The notes: generated from the sequence alone by a model not told the origin. A DNA stretch of 64,000 bases from Cristatella mucedo (GCA_009760855.2 WPIO01000015.1:5195501-5259500); one strand, 5' to 3'; shown: positions 10,882-21,600, counted from the stretch's first letter. Made by a program: numbers and translations.

Positions 10882-11632
10882 TTTATTGAAGAAATTCACC
10901 GATGATGGCTTGCATCTCATCATCACACATTATTGAACCTCAGATTTTTACCGAGTACAACAGCATTTGCAACACTTTATGCCACATTTTCAACAACTTG
11001 AGTATTACAACCTACCAAAGTGCTGCTACTTGCACAAGCACTGAGCCGGTACGTACGGCTGGTCCAATCAGTTCTGAGGCTAGTGAATGATAATGATAAT
11101 AATTACAACAACAAACTTGATAAAGCACACTCAGTGGACTCAATCTCTTTATAGGCGCTTTACATTTGCTGCACAGGGAAATGCAATTGAATATTAAATA
11201 GTAGCATGCTTAATAAACAAATGACATGAACAGCATGGTTAAGGGTGGCATGCACAGGGTCAGCATGCAAAAGTGAGGCAAGTGCACCAAGCGAGATTAT
11301 TCGGACCCTTGATAATCCACAATATTGAATTATCGGTTTTTTTTTACTCAGAGCCAGCTGTGGATTAAAATTGAGTAAATAGTGATTACGAAAGATTTAC
11401 TTGTATATACTCGAGTGAGTTCTTCAAGAGCTTCACTGCTAACCAGGACATCCTGTTTTGATTCCGGCAAAGATATTATCCATGCAGTTTCATTATCATA
11501 CGGTCGAAACCAAGCTTTCTCTAAAAACGTAATGAGTAATCTAATAAACTGTATGGGACTCGCCTGACCTATTTTACTGGTGAAAGCTCTACACAGATGT
11601 GGCACGAACACGGCTGCCGCTACTAGCTTCAT
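10882..11632 (-). pseudogene. Copy 4 of the secreted-protein gene; exons 1-2 open
   Basis: Minus strand. Exon 1 is 11632-11564: an intact 23-codon frame from ATG, MKLVAAAVFVPHLC, with a GC donor (GCGAGT) instead of GT. Exon 2 is 11518-11401 (118 nt), fully open, reading KAWFRPYDNETAWIISLP, ESKQDVLVSSEALEEL; the donor is GTAAAT. Exon 3 begins at 11316 but its acceptor is changed to TTGTGG. It is split by a family A 3' fragment (11086-11273), and has a 1-nt loss and in-frame stops; the final TGA is at 10925-10923. An AATAAA lies at 10887-10882. Introns are 45 and 84 nt. This is the best-preserved 5' half in the window, but the acceptor change and insertion make the gene dead. Confidence 0.65.
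11086..11273 (-). mobile_element. Family A 3'-UTR fragment inserted in exon 3, with 11-bp target-site duplication
   Basis: Only the 3' UTR and tail are present, minus strand, with the tail at 11086-11105. It is flanked by TGAGGCTAGTG (11075-11085) and TGAGGCAAGTG (11274-11284), one mismatch in 11, a clear target-site duplication. The UTR matches 15960-16207 and 31550-31870. Confidence 0.8.
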
Positions 11633-12660
11633 GGAATCTAAAACCAGTAGCCAAGATGTGAGAGAGAGAGAAAGTGTCGGGATTGTGACTTGACCGAAAC
11701 TTAATGATAAATAATAAAGGCCTGAAAGCCGATGTCTCTAGTCGGTTTCACGCCCGTGCAATTTTTCCGGCCGAGTTGCGGTGAGAAATTATTTGCTATC
11801 ATTCCTTCAACTATTCTCACTACCATTTCAAGGATTGCTGTAGATCATTATTTCCCATCTTTCCGAAAATAATGACTAGGACATTTTTGTTTTGGAGGTA
11901 ATAATTAACCATAGGATAAGAAAGAAGTTGAATTTCAGCTTCTTATTAGGTTTTACTGAAATAATTAGTGCTGCCTATTTTAGAATACTTAATCCTAAAA
12001 CTAGTTTAATTATACTTGTGCTAGAGCTGAAAAATTCGAAACATCATTCCAGCTCGCACGACAAGTAGCAGATCAACAGGTACCAGATCTGTCGTCAGGG
12101 ATATATGAGGAAAACACCGATCTTTGGTTTAATCTGTGCTTGGTTAGGACGTATTTAGTTCACTACTCGTTTCATGTCTGCCTGTGCTTATATTCCGTTG
12201 CGGTAACCTGTATTCAAAGAAATGCTGGAATTGGGCAGATCATGATGTCGACTCAATCTTCACCGTAATTTTTGAAAACACCACATTACTCATATATTTT
12301 GAACGATAGACCTTTCACTAATAACCTCGTTTATCGGAAAGAAGTCGACGCTGCACACAAAATGTAACCAATTGCATGCCTGTGAAAGCAAAGACTTTAG
12401 CCTAAAAACCGTATGTCAGCAAGAGTCAACTAAAGCACCAAATCAAATATTCATTATGGAAATCCTCAATCGTTGTTGCTAAACGGCTACGTTTTTTGAA
12501 TTGTTTGCACATATTATGCTGGAGTCCTTGGTGTGGAAAATGGAATCTTGCAATTTAACGGCCAAATAAGGTAATTTTGTTTCCTCACAAATGCCTCTGA
12601 GTTTGCTTGATTAATGTCTGGTCTGGATCGTTAATTTACGATTATACGGTTATATTCGGT
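11633..12660. repeat. Unit 5' flank, copy at 11.6-12.7 kb
   Basis: No gene recognised. Follows 459-1560 and 34372-35320 in order (for example the GCAGATCATGATG and AAAGAAGTCGACGCTGCACAC regions near 12235 and 12338), then jumps to the old family B fragment, missing the middle of the flank present in the other copies. Confidence 0.55.
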
Positions 12661-13150
12661 AGACTTCATCTCACCCAAGAAAGAGAAAGTGTGAAGCCTA
12701 GCTGAGTCAAGAGAGCAGTTGAGGTAGTGAGTTACATGGAAGTAGCAGCTCAGAAGGCTGAAAAGGATGCTCAGCTGTCGGCAGCTTTACATTAGTTGTC
12801 TTTTCCTAAGAATCATTGAAGCGAGTTCCAGTGTCTACGACCTGTTGAGTGAAAGCTTCTGTCGCCAAAGGCCGTTACGCACAGGAATGAAAAAAGCTAA
12901 TGCTTTTTATTACGCCATCAGTCTGCAGGAGAAGGCTTAAACTGGTACAGCAGATCACCTAGATGTGAGGATGCTTGCTGAGGCGAACTTTGTGAGGCAG
13001 CTTCGAAACTTTGCTCCATGTCCATTGATCATCAACCGGCAGCTATTAGAGCTCTTAGGTCTTAAAGTGCCCAGCAACAGCTAAGCAATAGCTCTAAGTA
13101 TCTAGTTTTTGTAGTATAACAACGAGGGATAACGACACTTCCCACCAGCC
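12661..13150 (-). mobile_element. Family B 3' fragment inside the unit
   Basis: Same fragment as 2735-3205 and 36541-37020, with GAGAAAGTG, GAAGTAGCAGCTCAG and GAAAGCTTCTGTCGCCAAAGG. Strongly decayed and without an open frame. Its identical position in the unit shows common descent rather than separate insertion. Confidence 0.6.
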
Positions 13151-13154
13151 CCTA

Positions 13155-13300
13155 GTAATATTATTGGTGAGCTGTAATTTCTCAATGGATCAGGCGACAG
13201 GTTTTCTCAATCTCGGTCCTCTGGTTGTGGGTTTGACTGATGGTGTATGAGATCGATTACAAAACCTGCTAGATGTGCTGATAGCCTTTAAGGCCATTCC
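13155..13300 (+). mobile_element. tRNA-like SINE remnant at the unit end
   Basis: GTGAGCTGTAAT..., then GGTTTTCTCAATCTCGGTCC and GTGGGTTTGACTG resemble a tRNA-derived head with a B-box-like GGTTTGACTG; GATAGCCTTTAAGGCC matches the SINE body seen at 56425-56580. Related copies at the same unit position lie at 21600-21760 and 37035-37105. Confidence 0.45.
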
Positions 13301-13629
13301 CGTGCTAAGCGAAAATATACTTGTACATCAGGCGGTCATCTTTAAATGAGAACAAATAGTACGGCATACTTGTATACCACCCACGAGAACTTGATGATTT
13401 CCTAGTTGCTGTAAATTTGCTGTTACGAAAGCACGATCTAACGGTAGTTGCTAAAAAGCACGTCGACAAGAATGGCAAAGGTGGATGCAACGACTACAGC
13501 GATATGACTTCACCAAACGTTAGCGGCTGCACACGTAGTATAGTGGCTCAAAGGACCCGTCACACAGAACTAATAAAGGCTGTGATTATCGATTACACAA
13601 TGTAGCTTCCTGAAAGCGGTCAACTCTGA
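13301..13629. other. Unassigned stretch
   Basis: I see no repeat partner and no convincing gene. Overlapping short frames on both strands (13305-13605) look like chance. Confidence 0.3.
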
Positions 13630-14720
13630 GGAAGTCATGGCTTCAGTCCACCAACAGTGGCAAACTTTACGAAATTACGAAAAACCAGTATTGCCTCTGA
13701 AATTGGTAATGTCCATGCCAGGTACAGCTAAACGATTCGTTTAAAAAAAACGGATGACATGCTATCATGCACGAACAGCTGGAGGCACTTGCGAATAAGT
13801 CTGCTGAAAGTTACCAACGATCGTGAAAGAGAAGCCTGTCTTCATAGCTTGGCAGCGATTTGAAGGGAATTAGTGCTCAGACTGGACCCTCCCTAGCCTC
13901 GATTTATAGAAGTCATGGCTGAATGCCAAATACGCAGGGCCAAATAAAAATGTAGTATTCCGGTTTCAGTAAGCCCACAATTTAGCACATTTACAATTCA
14001 TATGAAGCGCCTGAATATAGATTGAGTTATGTTAGGGTGCTGTGCAAATGAATTATATTTATTTATTTGATAAAGCGCCTCGGAGAGTTTAATATCTGTA
14101 TAGGCGCTTCACATTATTTGTTGCGAAGGAAACACACCATCGGAGCTATCTTGATTTCTTTGTACTGAATGCTGGACGGGACTGCCACAGTGGCATGACT
14201 TAAAATGACGTTAGTGGCAACACACAGTGTCTGCACACTAAAGAAATTCGAATAAGAATTGTTTAATGCAGCGAATGAGAAATGTACAAAGTCGCTATGC
14301 CTTGAAACCTTGGGAAGTCGTGACGCCAGTTCACTAAGAGTTCCAGACTTTAGGAAATTATTGAAAACGGTGTTTGCTGCCCAATTTAACTAATGTTCGT
14401 AACGGGTACGGCTAGACTATTCAGTTTAGAAAACCTGATAAAATTCTATCATGCACGAACAGTTGGACGCATTTAGAAAAAGTCCACCAATAGGCACTAA
14501 CGTTTGAAAGAGATAAGCATATATTTATACCATTGCTTTGACAGGCAGTGCCTGAGTGCTCACGCTGGACACTCTCTAGCATCGATATAGCGAAGTCATG
14601 GCTGGATGCAAATATGCACGGCCAAATCAAAATTTAGTAATCCAGTTTAAGTAAACCCGAAATTTAGAAAATGTATTAGGCGTTGAAAAACCTATATTGA
14701 GTGCACGAACAGGCGATCTA
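13630..14720. repeat. Decayed tandem duplication, period about 680 bp
   Basis: 13640-14030 is repeated at about 14310-14720: ATCATGCACGAACAGCTGG near 13764-13782 recurs as ATCATGCACGAACAGTTGG near 14448-14466, and the following GTGCTCAGACTGGACCCT recurs as GTGCTCACGCTGGACACT. Between them (14060-14235) lies a poor family A 3'-UTR fragment on the minus strand (TGATAAAGCGCC..., GGCGCTTCACATT). The start of module Q is thus doubled here. Confidence 0.6.
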
Positions 14721-15930
14721 GTATATAAAGTAGATCTTGCCACGGCAGGGTGCAGCTATTACTGTTAAAACTATGTCCAAGGTATTTATTTAAGAAATAT
14801 ATCTTTCTCGGCCATGCTCTTACATTTACTTGTAGATACATTACCAAGGCACTCTGTTTTTTTTAGCGAAGTAGATAGAACCACTCAAAGTCCATATTTG
14901 AGGAGCCTGCTTTTAACATGAACTGAGGATAATGACTTTTACTAGTACCTCAGGTGCCTGATAGATCTTGTCTAGCGACCACAGTGCCTCTTTTTAATTG
15001 TTGCGAAAGTGAATACCAAGATTCTAGTTATCCTCAAAGCTCGCACTCATTTCACCAAATAAATAATGCATTCACTGTCTTTGCATACAATCATAGCTTA
15101 TCGTGTAAGTCACCTCTTGCGAAACTTGTGGCTCTTTTCAAATGAGGAAATTCTTTTCCGGCGAAAAGTGGCCGTTCTGGAATTCCACCACTACACTGAA
15201 CCCTCTTCAATATGAGGCTAACAGTGGCCAGCAATCTACCAGCCTACTAAAGGTATCCGAAGTACATGTCATTTTTTGTCCGGGACAGTACACGAGCCTC
15301 GAATATAAATTATAGTAGAAGTATTTGGAAGCTTCTACAAAGCAGCTGCCGTGATAGCAGCGTTTATGAAATTGCACAAAGCTTGAACCTTTGAAATATG
15401 TTGACATATTTGTTGGCTACGAAATAGGAGCAGGCTGTGATAAGTTGCATCATATTTAGTATATTTTGTGGTGGTTTTGCAATTCATTTAACCGCAGTGG
15501 CCACTAGTTGCACTTCAATATTAGCACTACATCTCTTCAAGAGATTTCTTGGTTCTTTAGTCTCCTGCTATTTCTAAAAAAATGAAAAATAACAAAAATA
15601 CTAGCTGATTTAACAGCCTCCTTTTGTATAGCGACAGAAGAGCCTTGATGGCTATCACCACCGCTTGCAGTGGCAATAAAGGATCGCCCACCACAAGATT
15701 CGATCCCATGACCTCGGGGGCGAGGTCGTGAAAAGCAACCGCCTTACCCAGTGAGCCATTACGGCTGAATTCAATATAGTTATCTCGCAATTACAAGGCA
15801 ACTGACTGATGGGATTAATAGATTTCAAGGCCCTTATAGAAAGGAAAAAATTTATTTTCTGTAAGATTTTTTCTAAAATACTTGCAGTTGTCTTCGCACC
15901 TTAGCTGGCTAGAATATTCACTCATCATAG
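14721..15930. repeat. Module Q, copy 2
   Basis: Parallel to 5070-6010 and inverted to 22140-23060. A frame on the minus strand near 15400-15230 is broken compared with copies 1 and 3. A SINE is inserted at 15595-15780. No gene recognised. Confidence 0.55.
15595..15780 (-). mobile_element. tRNA-derived SINE
   Basis: Minus strand: a tRNA-like head with A-box TGGCTCACTGGG (near 15762) and B-box-like GGGATCGAATC (near 15695), then GTGGTGGGCGATCC, GGTGATAGCCATCAAGGCTC and GAGGCTGTTAAATCAGCTAG, ending in an A/T-rich tail. The same organisation recurs at 44585-44760, 46438-46605, 56425-56580 and 61270-61410. Confidence 0.75.
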
Positions 15931-15959
15931 CAAGGATGGCTCGTCAGTACCCAACTATA

Positions 15960-16207
15960 ATAATTATAATAATAATATTGCACTTGATAAAGCGCCCTCA
16001 GAGAACTTAATCTTTTTATTAGTGCTTTACATTTTCTTTAAAGTGATATGCAATTGAATAGTAAGTAAAATCATGCTTGAAAAACAAATAAAATGAATAA
16101 TATGGTTAGGGTGACATGCTCAGGGTCAGCATGCAAATGTGGTTAGTGGTGGCAGGCACAGTGTCAGCAAGCATAAGCACATTAAAGACGAATCACAGGG
16201 ACCCGCT
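15960..16207 (-). mobile_element. Family A 3'-UTR fragment with 6-bp target-site duplication
   Basis: Minus-strand 3' UTR with an ATT-repeat tail at 15960-15985. It is flanked by ACTATA at 15954-15959 and 16208-16213. No coding part is present. Confidence 0.75.
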
Positions 16208-16304
16208 ACTATAGTAGCCCAGCAGAGTTTAATGTTATTTCAGGATGGTTTGGCTGCTCTCTTACGGTTGATGTACAACATATAATTAATCAAGGTTTCT
16301 GAAG

Positions 16305-16443
16305 ACTACTTGTTTTGAGAGACTTATCTCAGAACTTAGCAGAACAGCTTTAATACGATGTTATTACTGTCAACAATTATTTGTCGAAGGATCAAATTAT
16401 AAAAGTCGAATAAATTTGAGGCTGCCGTAACAAGAGTGCCACA
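16305..16443 (+). pseudogene. Exon-like conserved segment with GTAAGAG donor, copy 1
   Basis: 139 nt between TTTCTGAAG and GTAAGAG. The phase used by the other copies gives LYDVITVNNYLSK-like sequence but with several stops. Copies: 37250-37333(+), 21992-21855(-), 46042-45903(-). Three of the four keep GTAAGAG at the same point. I do not recognise the product; this may be an exon of another gene carried by the unit. Confidence 0.4.
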
Positions 16444-17439
16444 GTAAGAGTTCACTGAGCAGTTTTTTCATCCTCAACCTCAACCGTCGATCGTCAAATC
16501 CCATACAGACTCTTTCTTTTGTTATTAACTTTCTGAAATCTGGGAATGTTCTTGATTCTAGATTCATGACATATTGCAACTTGATGTCATTTTAAAAGAA
16601 GCATAGAATGTGCATGCTTATCAAAGTAATTGGTGTGTTCCTACGATTTTTTGTTCAAATGATTAGGCACTCTATGTACATTCTACCACTAACCACTTGA
16701 ACATATACATGCTGTGCATTTTATTTTGATTAGTTTTGGATGGCTGACATTTTTTATGTTGCCATTGACTTTAAATACAGCTGTCCTCGAAGTGTTAGTT
16801 CACGGAAAAGATTATCTGGCAAGCCCATGCAAATTTATTAGTGCTATTATCGTTAACTAATGCCAATCCGGAATAACTGTCGTACACCCAATACTACAGG
16901 TGATTGATGGCATGGACGATAAATATCTCAGCTCTCTGCCTCTCGATATGCTTTTCCACATAGGCCTTCCCACAAATTGGCCTGGTTTAGCTTGACGACT
17001 AAAAACGGCCCGGCTCATTCTAGGAACAATTAAAACCACTTATTTTGCACTATGCTCTTAAGCTACTAAAAAGCTAGTTAGTTCTCTTGAAGCATGATTC
17101 ACTGTAGGCAAAGGCGTTGTTAAAGTATAAAAGTCCTCATGATAAGATGATTTGGCTATGCATCATTTCACAGACTAGTAAGCCCTATTTGCTAAAAAAA
17201 TACGCAATGAGCACACGGAATATCGGTGATGCCAACGGTGCGGACGAGAGGGCGAGCGAAGGAAAGGGCAAGATCCTTATAGGCCTGCAGCCACACTAAG
17301 TGCCAAGAAAAAAGCTCGACCATCGTTTTTGGCATTATGAAAGTGCTTGGCGTAAAATGAGGACTCTAGTTGCATGGTCAATAAATCCAGCCTTGTGATG
17401 GGTTGTCTCAACAGCTGTCGAACATGTCTTTTCTGTCAA

Positions 17440-17469
17440 CTTGGTATACGTTATGTACCGTATACCAAG
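17440..17469. repeat. Perfect 10-bp hairpin in module R1
   Basis: CTTGGTATAC (17440-17449) and GTATACCAAG (17460-17469) with a 10-nt loop. The matching place in R1 copy 2 has CTTGACA (38577-38583) and TGTCAAG (38597-38603), a different sequence that also pairs. Confidence 0.6.
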
Positions 17470-18176
17470 TATGTTACCGTCCAGGGTAGCTAACTAGTTA
17501 TATAATATAACGTTGAGAGCAATAATGAGCTCAAACTGTTGTTAGCAAACCGATACCTTAAGCTCGTTCGTAATGGCGTAGATCTCAAAAGTAGTTGCAA
17601 ATAGGGACACTCATTTTTCGTAAAAGATATTCAAGTACATACCTGATAACACTGAAATTGAGTTAGCTGCTTTACAAGAATACCATTAACTGTTTATTCT
17701 GTATAACACAATAAACATACTGATCCACACGTCAATGCCCTGATCAGGTACACATCTAAGAATTTTCAATTTTACTCCAACCTGTTCCACCCGCAGGTCA
17801 AGCCTTACACTCAAGGTCATTGTCGCAGAAGGCTTAGTCACGAGCAGAGTTTAGTTTCGTCGTCAGTTAGATGCTGATCACATTGGCTGATCGCTGACTA
17901 CTTTTTTTAGTACTACCTTAAGGAGCCATACCTTAAGTTTTCCTCTCGTTTGACTACATACTATCACAAAGTAATGATTTAGAATAAGTTTAATATAAAA
18001 GAACTTGGAGAAACCGATTTAAAACTCTTTGAGTGATTGCACGACTTTCAGTCCCACAAGCATGTGAAAATGGCTGGGTACAATCACTGAGTCACCTGCA
18101 GTGCAATTCAGCAAAGTGACGTACATTGCCATACAATGAGTCGGGTAGAAGAATGCTTTTGATAGTTTACCCAAGG

Positions 18177-18609
18177 GCGTAGTTAGGAGTTTCTAAATAT
18201 CCCGCAAAGATTATTTTGGAAAGGAAATATTGTTGATTATCTATGAGATAATACTGAAAACGCATTCTAGTTCTCCATATTTAGGATGTCAGTTAGTCGA
18301 CCAAATCAGAGTGGTGTGGGAATGTCTCTTCAAATGTCGTCAAAGTTTGTTGAATATAAGAGGGTGTGACATAGCAATTAGAATCGTGTTGGAATCAAAG
18401 CACTACAGACTAGGAATGAAATTCCAATTGCAATCTGGAAGTAAAGAGTATACAAACATAAGGTATCAGCAAATTATTTCAAAATGAAAAAGTCAGACCG
18501 AAGGTAAACATTTATTTCAATTTTAGTAAGTATAAATTAACAATTTTAGAAATATCATGCCAGTTTTCAAAGGCTCATTTTTGAAAGATCGAAACTGTAA
18601 ATTAAAGAT
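18177..18609. repeat. Inverted piece of module R1
   Basis: Reverse complement of about 39330-39520 and 43330-43490 (GAAAACGCATTCTAGTTCTCC versus GGAAGAATTAGAATGCTTTTT-type sequence). An 85-codon frame at 18230-18487 has no counterpart frame in the other copies and is probably chance. Nothing recognised in 18500-18609. Confidence 0.45.
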
Positions 18610-19867
18610 TGGCTTCGTTTACAAGCGATGCAAAAACGCCTCACATGCTGTCAGAATTTTCCTATTCCTCAAACTAGGTTAGGCAGAGATTCCTGATCTA
18701 AGCTATTTCCTGCCATCGAAACTTAAGATCCTATCAATTACTGTTCTCTTAAAACTATTGGGATCCCAGCTTCTGGATAACATTCTTCAAGAGCTTCAGA
18801 CCTACCAGCTGTATATTTTTTTATTGGTTCTTCCGTGAACTGCTACTCTCTCAGATTGAGCCATGCCAGATTTCGCGACCGGCATAATCTGGACAGGCTT
18901 TCATTTTATGCATGCCAGAGAGAGTATTCTAGTAAGTATTTTTTTATACAACCCAATTTCTACAATATTTTAAATGCAAACTTGATTAAGATTTCATTGA
19001 ATTCCCGCAGCAGAAAAGGACATAATGCTTTATTATGGGCAGAAACTGGGCGGGAGGTTAACGGGTGGCTACGATAAATCCCTGTTAGTAAGGCAATTTT
19101 TTAGTGTGGCTGCTTCGGAAACTTATGCAGTCATTTGCATTTGTTTAGGCGGGTAATAATTACAATAAACCATTCTTATTTGTATTCTGGTTTTCTATAA
19201 CATGCTAATTTGATCTCAAAGCTGTAATGGTGGCTCACGGTGATATTGGATCTGTTAGCCCTTGCAAGTCATCGTTACGTCATGTGGGGCTTTATGTAAG
19301 CCATAACGATATACTGAAAAGGCATCTTTACAAGTTTTCACCACATTTATTTTGGAATTCAGTTTTTAGTGGGCAAATGCTGGATAAGTTCTCCAATAAT
19401 TCCTGGAAACACTCACTTGGGATAACTTTCCGCCACTGATTATGCCAAACAACTGTGACAGGAGTACACAATGAGACTATTCATCTTACTTTCATGCTAC
19501 CCAAGGCTGAAAATTAGTCATGCCTGACTTCTCAACGTTTTCATATATACAATAAACGCAAAATAGTGTAACAATTTAGGCAGTCCCTTACGGATGAGTT
19601 AGTAATATTGTATGTACATTGGCACACCGACACGTTGAAACTGTCGCTTATCAACCAGTATTATGTTTGCATCTTACGCACACACCCAAGAAAAATGTTT
19701 CTCCTTTAGCATGCTTTATTTGTCCGTTAGTAAAAATGATTCATTAACTTTAAGGCCACCTTTAAAGTGCTTGGTATAAAACGATAGCCATATGGATGTT
19801 TCAGATGCTTTCTTTAATGTCAAATAAAAGTACATCCGAGACTTCCGAGCAGCTCTGAAAAGCTAAT
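18610..19867. repeat. Unit 3' flank, copy at 18.6-19.9 kb
   Basis: Parallel to 31100-32749 (with a family A insertion there), and from about 19440 to 10420-10760. Anchor: GGGCGGGAGGTTAACGGGTGGC near 19047 versus GGGCGGGAGATTAACGGGTAGC near 31520. No gene recognised; it is downstream of the gene copy on the minus strand. Confidence 0.6.
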
Positions 19868-19911
19868 GGTTTAATTGAAGACAATCGCAGATGTTGGCAT
19901 GAATCAAGCCA

Positions 19912-20435
19912 TCACACATTATTGAACCTCAGATTGTAATCCTGTGCAACAGTGTTTGCATTGTTATATGCTACGTTGTCAACAACATGAGCGGCTCCAC
20001 CGACCAAATGTGCTGCTCCTTGCACAAGTGCTGCACCGCCACGTACTGCTAACCCAATCAGTGGGGCTGGAATTGAAGCAATGACTCCAAGTGAGAGTCG
20101 TTTGGACTCTTGATACTCTACAATATTTAATTATCGTTTTGCGCTCGACTCAGAACAAGCTGCGAACAAAAATAATCTAGTAAATAGTGAGCGCGAAATA
20201 TTTACTTGACTAGACTTGAGTGAGTTCTTCAAGAGCTTCACTGCTAACCTGGATATACTGTTTTCATTCCGACAGAGATATTATCCAAAGTGAATTAATA
20301 ACATACGGTCAAAACCAAGCGTTCACAAAAAAATTATGAACGATATTTCAAAATTTTGAGACTCACTTGACTTATTTCAGCTGCAAAAGCTCCACACGGA
20401 GCTGACACGAACACTGCTGCAGCTACAAGCTAAAT
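19912..20435 (-). pseudogene. Copy 5 of the secreted-protein gene; exon 3 fully open
   Basis: Minus strand. Exon 1 is 20435-20367 (69 nt) with its ATG-AAG changed to ATT-TAG and a good GTGAGT donor; the signal peptide frame (LVAAAVFVSAPCGAFAAEI) is otherwise kept. Exon 2 is 20323-20206 (118 nt) with three stops and its acceptor AG changed (GTG). Exon 3 is 20117-19912 (206 nt) after TTGTAG and is fully open for 67 codons to TGA: YQESKRLSLGVIAS, then PLIGLAVRGGAALVQGAA, HLVGGAAHVVDNVAYN and NLRFNNV. The downstream poly(A) signal is AATTAAA here (near 19873). Introns are 43 and 88 nt. Exon 3 gives the clearest view of the C-terminal half, which is rich in Ala/Gly with spaced His and Val. Confidence 0.65.
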
Positions 20436-21600
20436 GGAACCTAAAACGAGTGGCCCAGATGTGAGACAAGAATCTTAGGGATTAAAAAATAACCATTAAT
20501 CTGACGATAACTAAAAAAGGCCGGAAAACCAATTTCTCTAGTTTATTTTACGTCGGTCAACTTCCTAAAACCAAATTGTGGTGCAAAAATATTCGTGACT
20601 ATTCTTGTACTTATTCTCACTGCTATTGTTTTGGTAGTCATTACTTATTATTTTGGATCATTCCGAATAGTAAAATTATGACATACCAAAATTTTTTCTT
20701 TTGATCATAATTTGCCAAGTGATTAAATCTAAGTTAAAATTTGAGCTATGAACTTACTTTTACTAAAATCATTCCTACTGCCTAATTTCTAGAAAACGAT
20801 CCTAAAACAATTTCAATTAAGCATAGGATGTAGCCGAGAATTCAAAACGACATTCCAGATCACAAGAAATGCAACAAATAAACAGATATCAGATGCAGCT
20901 TCAATTCAATATGAGGAGCATACCGATTGTAGATTCAATATGTGCTTAGTTAGGACGTTTTTGACTACTACTTGATTCTGGGCTGCACGAGCCAATTTGC
21001 ATAGGCTGTACCATGTATTCTAAAAAATGCTAGAAATAGGCAGTTCATAGGTGTGACTCGATCGTCACTACATATTTTTAAAAGCACTTTCATACGCCCA
21101 TATTTGTGAATAATAGACCTCTAGCCCTCAACTTTATTTATCAAAAAGACTTTGAAGCTGCACACGAGAATAAACCTGTTTTATGCCTCAGGAAACAAAG
21201 ACTTTAGTCTCATACCATACATGGCCAAGAGTCAGCATGACGTCAAAATGGTGCGTTCTTTTTGAAATCCAGCAGTCAGTTTTGCTAAGCTTAATCGACT
21301 TTCGAGGTCATAAAGCCGACTATACGGGAATCCTTAGTGTGACATACACGATACGACCTCAATGGGGGAGGGTGACTTAATCCGGTGCTTTCAGAAGTTT
21401 AGGTAAGTCTGAAGATGAATGCCACCACACACCTTGTACGTCAGCTTATAAAATTTGCTCTATGTCCGTTGATCAACTGGCAGTTTTCAAAGCTCTCAGG
21501 TCATGAAACGCTAATCGAAAACTATGCTACAGCTCTATGTATCGCGTTTATCGTAGTATAATAATTCTGAATTACGTACTCTCTTTGGCAGCCGCTAGTG
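20436..21600. repeat. Unit 5' flank with a deletion and old family B fragment
   Basis: Follows 459-1460 and then jumps at about 21330 to the old family B fragment (21330-21600, matches 36780-37020: CTGAAGATGAATGCCACCACAC, GTACGTCAGCTTATAAAATTTG). About 1.8 kb of the flank present at 34.4-36.5 kb is missing. No gene recognised. Confidence 0.55.

Larger units (their letters stand above)
16250..18170. repeat. Module R1, copy 1
   Basis: Aligns throughout to 37250-39250 in the same order, for example AGAATGTGCATGCTTATC near 16606 and GGTGATTGATGGCATGGACGA near 16898. 17600-18170 is also inverted at 39480-40000. 18177-18400 is the reverse complement of about 39330-39520 and 43330-43490. Apart from the exon-like segment at its left end, no gene recognised. 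Confidence 0.65.

Noticed and set aside
18230-18487. 85-codon plus-strand frame
   Set aside because: The inverted relatives at 39.4 and 43.4 kb do not keep the frame open.
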